Shown here piece by piece: positions 1 to 6,286 of a stretch of 12,712 bases of DNA. A model generated the notes under the pieces. The model worked only from the letters and a program-made list of their open reading frames with translations. It was not told the DNA's origin and ran no database searches. The position numbers and the translations under genes are program-made. Within the stretch, counting starts at the first letter, position 1; every line of letters starts with the position of its first letter. The stretch is from Pseudomonadota bacterium (GTDB taxonomy: Bacteria; Pseudomonadota; Alphaproteobacteria; Rhizobiales; Hyphomicrobiaceae): NCBI GenBank assembly GCA_003242645.1, contig QGVC01000072.1, positions 1 to 12,712 of the forward strand, written 5' to 3'.

Positions 1-366
1 GCTTATGCCCCGCCACTCCGGCTTGATCCCGGCATAGAAATCCAACTCAACGTCCGCGTCGAGCGGTTCACCGAACTCGATCATCGAACTCCAGACGCCG
101 GCATAGAAGATACCATAGGAGATATCCACGCCGCCCTGGAGAGCAGGCTTCTCGTCCCGCTGCGAAATGCCGCGAAAAATATAGTCGCTCGTTGCGCCGA
201 TATTGAACGACCACTCGAACGAGCGGCCCGGCGGGCTCACTTCGTCTTTCAGGCTGCCATCGAAGCTGCCGTCCGCTAATGCAGGCGACGCTGCAATCAA
301 CGCAAGGCCGGTCGCTGCAGCCCAAATCACGCGACCTGCCCTGTCCATTTCAAGCATCATGATCAT
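1..366 (-). CDS. Gcw_chp/TIGR02001 family outer-membrane beta-barrel protein, N-terminal part
   Basis: The frame is open from ATG at 366 to the window edge, giving 122 residues with no stop; the C-terminus lies outside the window. A signal peptide is clear: basic residues R9 and R12, a hydrophobic stretch at about 13-26, then SPALA with cleavage after A31. The mature part carries the family hallmarks: N-I-G-A-T-S-D-Y-I-F-R-G-I-S-Q (about 55-69), Q-G-G-V-D (77-81), Y-A-G-V-W (88-92) and E-L-D-F-Y-A-G (107-113). The family is predicted to form an outer-membrane barrel; its function is not established. ATG 366 follows a G-rich Shine-Dalgarno region (GGGAG), but in-frame ATGs at 360, 357 and 348 are also possible starts. 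It is divergent from the SDR gene. The family call is from recalled motifs and looks firm; the start is less so. Confidence 0.85.
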   Translation of the reverse strand, partial: MIMMLEMDRAGRVIWAAATGLALIAASPALADGSFDGSLKDEVSPPGRSFEWSFNIGATSDYIFRGISQRDEKPALQGGVDISYGIFYAGVWSSMIEFGEPLDADVELDFYAGIKPEWRGIS

Positions 367-419
367 GCCCCCCAGCTCCCGACGCCTGCGCATCCGCAGG
401 AAGTCGTCACCCCGAGAAA

Positions 420-435
420 AGAAGCTTGTGCTTCT
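420..435. promoter_or_regulatory. Short perfect hairpin in the 5' leader of the barrel gene
   Basis: AGAAGC and GCTTCT form a perfect 6-bp stem with a 4-nt loop. Read on the minus strand the stem is followed by TTTTCTC, so it could act as a weak attenuator or as a 5' mRNA-stabilising hairpin for the barrel-protein transcript. The stem is short and AT-containing, so chance is possible. Confidence 0.3.
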
Positions 436-441
436 GAGGGA

Positions 442-470
442 AGTAGAGCGAAGTGAAGAAAGCTGCGCAA
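442..470 (-). promoter_or_regulatory. Possible sigma70-type promoter for the barrel-protein gene
   Basis: On the minus strand TTGCGC (470-465) and TCTACT (447-442) are separated by exactly 17 bases. Each matches the TTGACA/TATAAT consensus at only about four of six positions. A start near 435 would put the 420-435 hairpin at the very 5' end of the transcript. The match is weak. Confidence 0.2.
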
Positions 471-554
471 TGACGATTGCTAGACTGTCTTCAACGCGAA
501 TGGGAACTGTTTCACTTCAGCAACGACGATTATTTCTCGATCAACATGCACATT

Positions 555-633
555 TCTCTGCCTAATCGATATGCGTTTCCAGGTACGGCCATTGCGAATT
601 GCTTTGGCAGCAGATCCAAAAATTAGGCAGAGA
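555..633. repeat. Perfect 12-bp inverted repeat with a 55-nt interior
   Basis: TCTCTGCCTAAT at 555-566 is the exact reverse complement of ATTAGGCAGAGA at 622-633. The interior (567-621) shows no ORF. The right arm ends 86 bases upstream of the SDR start codon. Transcribed, it could form a long-range stem in the leader; as DNA it could be a pair of protein-binding half-sites. No target duplication or transposase is visible, so a mobile-element origin is unsupported. Confidence 0.6.
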
Positions 634-719
634 GGGAGGATTCGACTTGCCTATACCTATGATGCGAGGCGTAATCGATCACTCCCATTCACGAACCGGC
701 AACGAACAGGGGCGGCTGC

Positions 720-1460
720 ATGACCCGGAAGGATGCTCGCATCGCTCTCGTCACTGGGGCTTCGCGTCGAATCGGAGCGGCCATCGCCCGCGATCTTGCC
801 GCCTCCGGCTGGCAGGTCGCGATCCATTACCGGCACTCCGCCAAGGAAGCCGAGCTTCTCGCCGCTGAGCTTCGAAAGATTTCCGGAGGTGCTGCTGCCC
901 TTCGCGCCGATCTCATGCGAATGGAGGACGTGGTCTCACTCGTGCCCCGCTGCTGCGAAGTGCTCGGGCCGCCCGCATTGCTCGTCAATAATGCCTCCGA
1001 ATTTCAGTGCGACAGTCTCTCGTCTCTGACGCCGGAGAGCTGGTCCACGCACCTGGACGTCAATCTCAGGGCGCCGGTGTTCCTCGCACGGGATCTGGCG
1101 AGGCATATCCCGGACGGGGCGCAAGGCAACGTGATCAACATCGTCGACCAGCGGGCCTGGCGGCCCACCCCGGAGTTCTTCTCCTACACGCTGTCCAAGA
1201 CGGCCCTCTGGACGGCCACGAAGATGATGGCGCAGGCGCTTGCTCCCCGCGTGCGGGTCAATGCCATTGCCCCGGGCCCAGTGCTGCCGAGCGTTTACCA
1301 GAAGCCCGAGGACTTCGAGGCGGAGTGGCAGGAAACCCTGCTCAAGAGGCCGACGAGCACGGACGAGATTGCCGCGGCCGTCCGCTACATCCTTGACGCT
1401 CCATCGATGACTGGCCAGATGATCGGTCTCGACAACGGCCAACACCTGACGTGGCAATAG
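720..1460 (+). CDS. SDR oxidoreductase, pteridine reductase / dihydromonapterin reductase-like (FolM/PTR1 type)
   Basis: This 246-residue protein is a classical short-chain dehydrogenase. It has the NADP-binding loop T-G-A-S-R-R-I-G (residues 12-19), N-N-A-S (90-93) and the catalytic Y156-x-x-x-K160. The position usually held by the catalytic Ser is Asp (D143), 13 residues before the Tyr. This is the same spacing as Asp181/Tyr194 of Leishmania pteridine reductase PTR1, and the Arg-containing glycine loop is also typical of PTR1/FolM. It therefore probably reduces a pterin (dihydromonapterin or dihydrobiopterin-like) with NADPH in the cytoplasm. The start is ATG 720 with AGGGG about 8 bases upstream. 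The gene is followed after 33 bases by folB, which supports a pterin role. The SDR fold is certain; the substrate is inferred. Confidence 0.85.
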   Translation: MTRKDARIALVTGASRRIGAAIARDLAASGWQVAIHYRHSAKEAELLAAELRKISGGAAALRADLMRMEDVVSLVPRCCEVLGPPALLVNNASEFQCDSLSSLTPESWSTHLDVNLRAPVFLARDLARHIPDGAQGNVINIVDQRAWRPTPEFFSYTLSKTALWTATKMMAQALAPRVRVNAIAPGPVLPSVYQKPEDFEAEWQETLLKRPTSTDEIAAAVRYILDAPSMTGQMIGLDNGQHLTWQ

Positions 1461-1475
1461 ATTTCGGGCACACGT

Positions 1476-1482
1476 GAAGGAG
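1476..1482 (+). promoter_or_regulatory. Ribosome binding site that sets the GTG start of folB
   Basis: GAAGGAG lies 11 bases upstream of GTG 1494. No in-frame ATG exists before the conserved core of FolB, so this site supports the GTG start and the roughly 20-residue N-terminal extension. Confidence 0.6.
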
Positions 1483-1493
1483 CCCTGGCGCAA

Positions 1494-1913
1494 GTGGACC
1501 CCTGGAGCGACGAGGCCCTGGGAGAAACAGAAGAGCTCCGGCCCCCCGCGGGCAGCCGGCGGGTCTTCGTGCGCAATCTCGAGTTAATCGGCAGCGTCGG
1601 CGTCTACGAGCACGAGCATCGTTACGAGCAGCGTGTCGTCGTATCCTTGGAGCTCGAGGTGCGGGACGATTACGACGGTACCTCGGACGACATCTCCAGC
1701 GTCTACGACTATGACCTCGCCATACGGGCCATAAAGGACTCCGTTGCCAGCGGCCACTTCAATCTCATCGAGACGCTTGCTGAGCGAATTGCTGCGGCCT
1801 GCCTTTCGGACCGGCGAGTTGTAATGGCTCGCGTGCGCGTTGAGAAACCGGACGTACTCCCCTCTTGCGAGAGCGTGGGCATCGAAATTGAGCGCCGCAG
1901 GCCGGGATTCTAG
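1494..1913 (+). CDS. folB: Dihydroneopterin aldolase FolB
   Basis: The 139-residue product converts 7,8-dihydroneopterin to 6-hydroxymethyl-7,8-dihydropterin and glycolaldehyde in folate synthesis. Conserved residues fit the Staphylococcus aureus enzyme: E41 and Q46 keep the spacing of Glu22 and Gln27, Y73 in V-Y-D-Y-D corresponds to Tyr54, and K118 in V-R-V-E-K-P to Lys100. The motifs L-I-E-T-L-A-E-R-I-A (91-100) and V-G-I-E-I-E-R (128-134) are typical of the family. Usual length is about 120; the extra residues form a polar N-terminal extension starting at GTG 1494. It is probably cotranscribed with the upstream SDR. folK and folP, often neighbours of folB, are not in the window. Confidence 0.93.
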   Translation: MDPWSDEALGETEELRPPAGSRRVFVRNLELIGSVGVYEHEHRYEQRVVVSLELEVRDDYDGTSDDISSVYDYDLAIRAIKDSVASGHFNLIETLAERIAAACLSDRRVVMARVRVEKPDVLPSCESVGIEIERRRPGF

Positions 1914-2114
1914 CTTTCTAGCGCCGAATTGAATGCAGCAGCCACATTTCGACCGTGGACTGCCCAAACTTGCGCCCGAAAGTTCGTCATCTTACGAAGT
2001 GTCAAATAGGATCGGGCGTCAACCGGCCCTTAAGGTTGAACGTCGTAATAGGTGTGGAGACGGCAGGTGCCCAGGTGCGGGCGCCTTTTGACGCGTTCGG
2101 AGTTGCTTGATCCC

Positions 2115-3323
2115 ATGAAGTGCCAAGCCGCTGCCTCGTTCTTAGTATTGACGCTGACGGCCTTGCCTGCCTGGGCACAGAGCCTTCCCGCGATCAAGTC
2201 CAGTCCCACAAATCAGGTTGCCGCGTGCGTCACGCCGGGACGGCTGATGGCGTTTGTCAAGGAACGCAATCCTTCTGTGGACCCACGTTTCGACAGTGTG
2301 GCCACGGAGTATATGCGCTACGGCGAGGAACTGGGCGTTCGTTGGGACTACGCCTTTTTCCAGATGCTGCTTGAGACCGGTTATCTTTCCTTCTCCCGCG
2401 GCAACGGGCAGCCGGGGATCGTACGTCCATCGCAGAACAATTTTGCGGGTCTCGGCGCGACGGGGCGCGGCCAGCATGGCGAGCATTTCCCGGACATCGC
2501 GACCGGCGTGAAGGCGCACATGCAGCACCTGCTGCTTTATGCCGGGGATCGCATTGTCGACCCGGTAGCCGATCGCACGCGCAAGGTGCAGGAATGGGGG
2601 ATCCTCAACGACTGGCACAAGACTCTCAAGCGGCCGGTGACGTTCACCGATTTGTCCCGGAAATGGGCGCCCAACGACCGCAGGTACGCAAGCAAGCTCC
2701 AGGGCATCGCAGAAGCTTTCTTTGAAACCGCGTGCAATCGGCCTGATCCGCGGCCGGAGCTTGTCGCTGAGGCGCGCCGTGGGCGTTCGACTGTCGCCTC
2801 TGCCCCGAGTTCGAAAGTGTCCGGCACCGAGCTGGCCCGCCGCGCTCTGGAGGAAGGCCGTGCCCAAGATGCGCCGCGCTCCAGCCTCGGAGCTTCGTCG
2901 ATCGTGAGCCAAGCCGCTACGGTTACGGGAGCTTCTTCAGTCGGCAAGTCCCCGAGCAGGAAGACAGCCATCTCAGACGCTTGGCAAGGAGGCCCTCCGG
3001 TTGCTGATCAATCGGCAAAGGTTCAGACTGTCTCCGCGGGATCTGCCGCTGCTGCGGCGGCTGCGGCTGCGGCAGCAAAGCCTGCCGGAGAGCAGAAATG
3101 CCGCGTGTGGACCGCGAGCTATGGCGGCCAGAAAGCCATCATTATCAAGGCCGAGGACGATGGCTTCATCAATTACACGGTGCTCGACGTGAACGAAGGC
3201 TCGGAAAAGCGTGAGACCGAGGCCTTCATCGCTGCTTATGCCAAAGGGGGTGAGCCCATAGGCGAGTTCCCCAACCAGCTGAGCGCGCTCGACCGGGCGT
3301 TCGAGCTGTGTCCGGAGGGCTGA
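2115..3323 (+). CDS. Secreted glucosaminidase-domain protein, first of a tandem pair
   Basis: The product has 402 residues from ATG 2115. That start gives a clean signal peptide (M-K-C-Q, hydrophobic 6-20, A-W-A cleavage after residue 21); an upstream in-frame GTG at 2052 would bury it. Residues about 38-207 form a GH73-like N-acetylglucosaminidase domain: W-D-Y-A-F-F-Q-M-L-L-E-T (77-88), with E87 the likely general acid, then Q-N-N-F-A-G-L-G-A-T (107-116), F-P-D-I-A-T-G-V (125-132) and K-W-A (183-185). It should cut peptidoglycan glycan strands in the periplasm. A low-complexity linker (about 210-325) includes eleven alanines and leads to a C-terminal domain of about 70 residues (329-399). 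Cysteines C38, C207, C329 and C399 are matched in the paralogue. I do not recognise the C-terminal domain. The physiological role (cell separation, envelope remodelling) is inferred. Confidence 0.88.
   Translation: MKCQAAASFLVLTLTALPAWAQSLPAIKSSPTNQVAACVTPGRLMAFVKERNPSVDPRFDSVATEYMRYGEELGVRWDYAFFQMLLETGYLSFSRGNGQPGIVRPSQNNFAGLGATGRGQHGEHFPDIATGVKAHMQHLLLYAGDRIVDPVADRTRKVQEWGILNDWHKTLKRPVTFTDLSRKWAPNDRRYASKLQGIAEAFFETACNRPDPRPELVAEARRGRSTVASAPSSKVSGTELARRALEEGRAQDAPRSSLGASSIVSQAATVTGASSVGKSPSRKTAISDAWQGGPPVADQSAKVQTVSAGSAAAAAAAAAAAKPAGEQKCRVWTASYGGQKAIIIKAEDDGFINYTVLDVNEGSEKRETEAFIAAYAKGGEPIGEFPNQLSALDRAFELCPEG
3045..3077 (+). repeat. Alanine-coding low-complexity tract
   Basis: Eleven consecutive GCN codons using all four third bases encode A311-A321 in the linker of the first glucosaminidase. 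Because the codons are mixed, this is a degenerate tract, not a pure trinucleotide microsatellite. The paralogue has a proline-rich linker instead. Confidence 0.7.
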
Positions 3324-3325
3324 TG
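3314..3325 (+). promoter_or_regulatory. Shine-Dalgarno and overlapping stop/start of the glucosaminidase pair
   Basis: GGAGGG at 3314-3319 lies three bases before ATG 3323, which shares its A with the TGA stop (3321-3323) of the upstream gene. The short spacing and overlap suggest reinitiation or translational coupling. An in-frame GTG at 3308 would add only five residues and sits upstream of the Shine-Dalgarno sequence, so ATG 3323 is preferred. Confidence 0.55.
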
Positions 3326-4378
3326 AGCCTCATCAGCCTTCGTGAGCGCGGTCGCTGTGCCGTGCTCTTCGCTGCCTGCGTCATTGCGAGTTGGGTCTGG
3401 ACTTCGAAGCCTACTCTCGCTGCAGCCCCACCTATTCGTACGAGCCCCGATAATCCTGTTCCGGCCTGTGTGACGCCGGAACGGCTAATGGCGTTCCTCA
3501 AAGCCCGGAACACCAATCTCGATCCGCGCTTCAACGACATCGCGCATTGGTATCAGCATTTCGGTGAGCAGTTGCGGGTCCGTTGGGACTACGCCTTTTT
3601 CCAAATGCTCATCGAAACCAACTATCTCACCTTTCGCCGCGGGAACGGAAAGCGGGGCGACGTCCATCCGCGCCAGAACAACTTCGCCGGCATCGGTGCC
3701 ACGGGAGGCGGCGTGCCAGGGGATAGCTTCCCCGATGTACCGACAGGTGTGCGGGCCCAGCTCGAGCACCTCGTTGTCTATTCCGGCGAACCCGTGGCCG
3801 AGCCAACGGCGCCGCGCACGCGTGTCGCTCAGGCCAACATCCTTGCCTGGACAGTGCCTTTGTCGAGAAGGCGCCCGGTCACGTTCCAGGACCTCGCGGG
3901 CAAGTGGGCTGCAGACAAAAAGTACTGGCGCTCCATAGAGTCGATCGCAGAGCGATTTCGAAGCATCTACTGCACTGATCAGCAGATCGCCGCCGTAAGC
4001 CAAGCCAAGCGCGCGAGATCACTCGAGCAGGATGTGCCAGACTGGTCGGTCACGGTCCAGGCTCGCGCCGCAGACATCGTTCCGCCACCGCCGATCCCAG
4101 CCGTGCGCACCGCTCCGCGGCCCGCACAGGAGCCCGCGCTCTGCCGCGTGCTGATGGCGAGCTACGGTGGCACGAAGACGATGTTGATCCGGTACGTTGC
4201 CGAAGATGCTGTCGAGTATACGGCGCTCCAGGTGCTGGATGGGTTCGAGCGCTCGATGACCGAGAGCTACATGAACGCCCACGCCCCAGGCGGTACCATC
4301 ATCGGCGAGTTCCCCTCGAGCAACGAAGCTTTCGCGCGCGCCTACGAGCTCTGCCCCGGCGCCGATCGTGGCCGGTGA
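3323..4378 (+). CDS. Secreted glucosaminidase-domain protein, second of a tandem pair
   Basis: The product has 351 residues from ATG 3323. The signal peptide has a basic n-region (R8, R11), a hydrophobic core at about 12-26 and a probable cleavage near T-L-A-A (31-34). The glucosaminidase domain (about 49-217) mirrors the upstream gene: W-D-Y-A-F-F-Q-M-L-I-E-T (88-99) with likely catalytic E98, Q-N-N-F-A-G-I-G-A-T (118-127), F-P-D-V-P-T-G-V (136-143) and K-W-A (194-196). A proline-rich linker (253-271) replaces the alanine tract. The C-terminal domain 274-344 matches the paralogue (C-R-V, A-S-Y-G-G, G-E-F-P, E-L-C-P). C49, C217, C274 and C344 are conserved between the two. A one-base overlap implies co-translation. 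The genes arose by tandem duplication; whether they differ in substrate or regulation cannot be seen here. Confidence 0.88.
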   Translation: MSLISLRERGRCAVLFAACVIASWVWTSKPTLAAAPPIRTSPDNPVPACVTPERLMAFLKARNTNLDPRFNDIAHWYQHFGEQLRVRWDYAFFQMLIETNYLTFRRGNGKRGDVHPRQNNFAGIGATGGGVPGDSFPDVPTGVRAQLEHLVVYSGEPVAEPTAPRTRVAQANILAWTVPLSRRRPVTFQDLAGKWAADKKYWRSIESIAERFRSIYCTDQQIAAVSQAKRARSLEQDVPDWSVTVQARAADIVPPPPIPAVRTAPRPAQEPALCRVLMASYGGTKTMLIRYVAEDAVEYTALQVLDGFERSMTESYMNAHAPGGTIIGEFPSSNEAFARAYELCPGADRGR

Positions 4379-4426
4379 GCAGTTCTCGCCGTTCCTGAAC
4401 GCGCGGTATTTCGCGCCGAAGACGCG

Positions 4427-4452
4427 AGGTGCGGCAGAGTGCTGCCGCACCT
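4427..4452 (+). terminator. Strong hairpin, probable terminator of the glucosaminidase operon
   Basis: AGGTGCGGCAG and CTGCCGCACCT form a perfect 11-bp GC-rich stem with a 4-nt loop, 48 bases after the second glucosaminidase stop. In the plus direction it is followed by the T-rich but interrupted run AATTCGTTCTTGTT. The right arm reaches into the stop codon of the convergent dehydratase gene (4451-4453). The minus direction lacks a T-run, so it is best read as a terminator for the plus-strand genes. Confidence 0.65.
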
Positions 4453-6199
4453 AATTCGTTCTTGTTCCGGCCCGCCCCTGCGCCGTGAGGAAATCGAAAT
4501 CGCAGCCTTGCGGAGCCTGCAGAACGCATTCGCGGAACAGCCTGTCGTAGCCCCGCGCCGGTAGCTCTTGCGTTTGTGTCGCCTTCTCGGCGCGACGGCG
4601 GGCAAGCTCCTCTTCGGAAACGAGGAGGTCCAGGCGGCGCTCCTTCACGCTCAGTCTGATACGGTCCCCCGTGCGAACGAGTCCCAGCGGCCCGCCCGCC
4701 GCTGCCTCTGGCGCGACGTGGAGCACGATGGTGCCATAGGCCGTGCCCGACATGCGGGCGTCCGAGATGCGCACCATGTCCTTGACGCCCTGCGCCAGCA
4801 GCTTCTTGGGGATCGGCAGGAAGCCCGCCTCGGGCATGCCGTATGGCGAGCGCGGGCCTGCGTTCTGCAACACGAGGATATCGTCGGGACGCACATCGAG
4901 GTCGGGATCGTCAATGCGCTGGGCCATGTCCTCCAAGGAGCTGAAGACGACGGCCCGGCTCTCGACCTCGAACAGCTCCGGCGATGCCGCCGAACGCTTG
5001 AGGATCGCGCCATCGGGTGCCAGCGAGCCGAAGAGCGCCACGAGCCCGCCTTGCGGCTCCAGCGGATCGCTCGCAGGCCGGATCACCCGCCGGTCGACGT
5101 AAGCGCCCTCCTCTGCCGCCAGCCGCTCCCCGAGCGTCTGCCCTGTCACCGTCAGACAATCGAGATGGAGCAGCGGCTTCAACTCCCGCAGCACGGCGCC
5201 GATGCCGCCGGCAGCAAAGAAGTCCTCCATGTAGAACTCATTTCCAACCGGCTTGACGGCGACGAGCACTGGCGTCGTGTCGGAGAGCTCGTTGAACCGG
5301 CGCAGATCGAGGGAGATGCCGAGCCGCCCCGCAATGGCCGCTAGATGAATGACCCCGTTCGTCGAGCCGCCGAGGGCCAGCAGGACACGGGCGGCATTCT
5401 CGATGGACTTCGCCGTGATGATCTTGTCCGGTGTCAGCCCTGAACGGGCAAGACGCACGGCCTCCACGCCAGTGGCCTCCGCCGCCCGCAGCCGGTCGGC
5501 GTGCACCGCGGGAATGGCCGCCGTGCCGGGCAACGTCATCCCAAGAGCCTCTGCGATGGCCGCCATGGTCGACGCCGTCCCCATCACAGCGCAGGTGCCG
5601 GCGGTCGTAACGAGGCGGCTCTCGACGGCCTCGATCTCGGCCTTTCCGATTTCACCGGCGCGAAACTTGCTCCAGAACTTGCGGCAGTCGGTGCAGGCTC
5701 CGACCCGGTGGTCGCCATAGCGTGATGTCATCTGCGGCCCGCCGATAAGCTGGATCGCCGGCTTGCCCGCGCTCGCCGCGCCCATGAGCTGGGCCGGGAC
5801 GGTCTTATCGCAGCCGCCTATCAGCACCACCGCATCCATGGGCTGGGCACGGATCATCTCCTCCGTGTCCATGGCCATGAGATTGCGGAATTTCATCGAG
5901 TTGGGCGAGAGGGTCGACTCGTGAAGGGAGATCGTTGGAAACGTCAGCGCCAGGCCTCCGGCCGCTGTCACGCCGCGCCGCACAGCTTCGATCAGCTCCG
6001 GAAAATGGCGGTGGCACGGGTTGAATTGGCTCACCGTCGCCGCGATGCCGATAACGGGCCGCGAGAGCTCGTCCGCCGAGTAGCCCATCGACTTCATGAA
6101 CGCGCGCCGCATGTAGATCGAGAAGTCGCGATCGCCGTAGTTCTGCAGGCCCTGCAGCAGCCCCTTCTCTTTTGGCGTACCGTTGTCCGGCTTCGACAT
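4451..6199 (-). CDS. IlvD/Edd family dehydratase, sugar-acid (aldonate) dehydratase subgroup
   Basis: This 582-residue dehydratase should remove water from a dihydroxy or sugar acid using a [2Fe-2S] cluster and Mg2+. C62 (N-P-C-H), C130 (G-G-C-D-K-T) and C203 (A-G-T-C-A-V) keep the spacing of the cluster ligands Cys59/127/200 in Rhizobium L-arabinonate dehydratase. E94, D131, K132 and E457 fit its Mg2+ site, and S484 in A-R-M-S-G-T-A its catalytic Ser. The signature M-G-T-A-S-T-M (206-212) and the ending Q-G-C-D-F-D-F-L (564-571) place it with sugar-acid dehydratases, not the branched-chain IlvD core. Arabonate, xylonate and similar acids are candidate substrates; none can be chosen from sequence. 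The start is ATG 6199, with AAGGGAG upstream. It lies 87 bases after tgt on the same strand, with no sugar genes nearby. Confidence 0.9.
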   Translation of the reverse strand: MSKPDNGTPKEKGLLQGLQNYGDRDFSIYMRRAFMKSMGYSADELSRPVIGIAATVSQFNPCHRHFPELIEAVRRGVTAAGGLALTFPTISLHESTLSPNSMKFRNLMAMDTEEMIRAQPMDAVVLIGGCDKTVPAQLMGAASAGKPAIQLIGGPQMTSRYGDHRVGACTDCRKFWSKFRAGEIGKAEIEAVESRLVTTAGTCAVMGTASTMAAIAEALGMTLPGTAAIPAVHADRLRAAEATGVEAVRLARSGLTPDKIITAKSIENAARVLLALGGSTNGVIHLAAIAGRLGISLDLRRFNELSDTTPVLVAVKPVGNEFYMEDFFAAGGIGAVLRELKPLLHLDCLTVTGQTLGERLAAEEGAYVDRRVIRPASDPLEPQGGLVALFGSLAPDGAILKRSAASPELFEVESRAVVFSSLEDMAQRIDDPDLDVRPDDILVLQNAGPRSPYGMPEAGFLPIPKKLLAQGVKDMVRISDARMSGTAYGTIVLHVAPEAAAGGPLGLVRTGDRIRLSVKERRLDLLVSEEELARRRAEKATQTQELPARGYDRLFRECVLQAPQGCDFDFLTAQGRAGTRTN

Positions 6200-6286
6200 G
6201 ACGCTATCGGCTCCCTTCTCTGCTCACGGCTCGCGCGACCATATCAGGCCGCAGCGAACGCGCCAGTAGCTCTGTCCTTGATTTGA

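Larger units (their letters stand above)
367..719. other. Divergent intergenic region between the barrel protein and the SDR gene
   Basis: This 353-bp gap has no credible gene. Short open frames crossing it are antisense or out-of-frame extensions of the neighbours. It holds a small hairpin at 420-435, a possible minus-strand sigma70-like promoter at 442-470, a perfect 12-bp inverted repeat (555-566 and 622-633) and a -10-like TATGAT at 658-663 with no matching -35. An AGGGG Shine-Dalgarno sequence precedes the SDR start. The region is visibly richer in A+T than the flanking genes, as expected for regulatory DNA. Confidence 0.6.

Noticed and set aside
203..565. A 120-codon plus-strand frame in the left part of the window
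   Set aside because: Its first half is antisense to the barrel-protein gene, whose signal peptide and family motifs are clear, and the rest runs through intergenic DNA with biased composition.
658..663. TATGAT as the -10 of an SDR promoter
   Set aside because: It matches five of six -10 bases, but nothing resembling a -35 lies 16-18 bases upstream and there is no extended -10 TG.
2142..2912. A 256-codon minus-strand frame opposite the first glucosaminidase
   Set aside because: The glucosaminidase motifs and signal peptide are unmistakable on the plus strand; this frame has none and no clear Shine-Dalgarno sequence.
3045..3077. Alanine tract as a trinucleotide microsatellite or phase-variable repeat
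   Set aside because: The codons are mixed, and changes in whole-codon number would not shift the frame, so there is no basis for phase variation.
4568..5344. A 258-codon plus-strand frame opposite the dehydratase
   Set aside because: It lies within a complete dehydratase with all cofactor residues. It is a compositional shadow.
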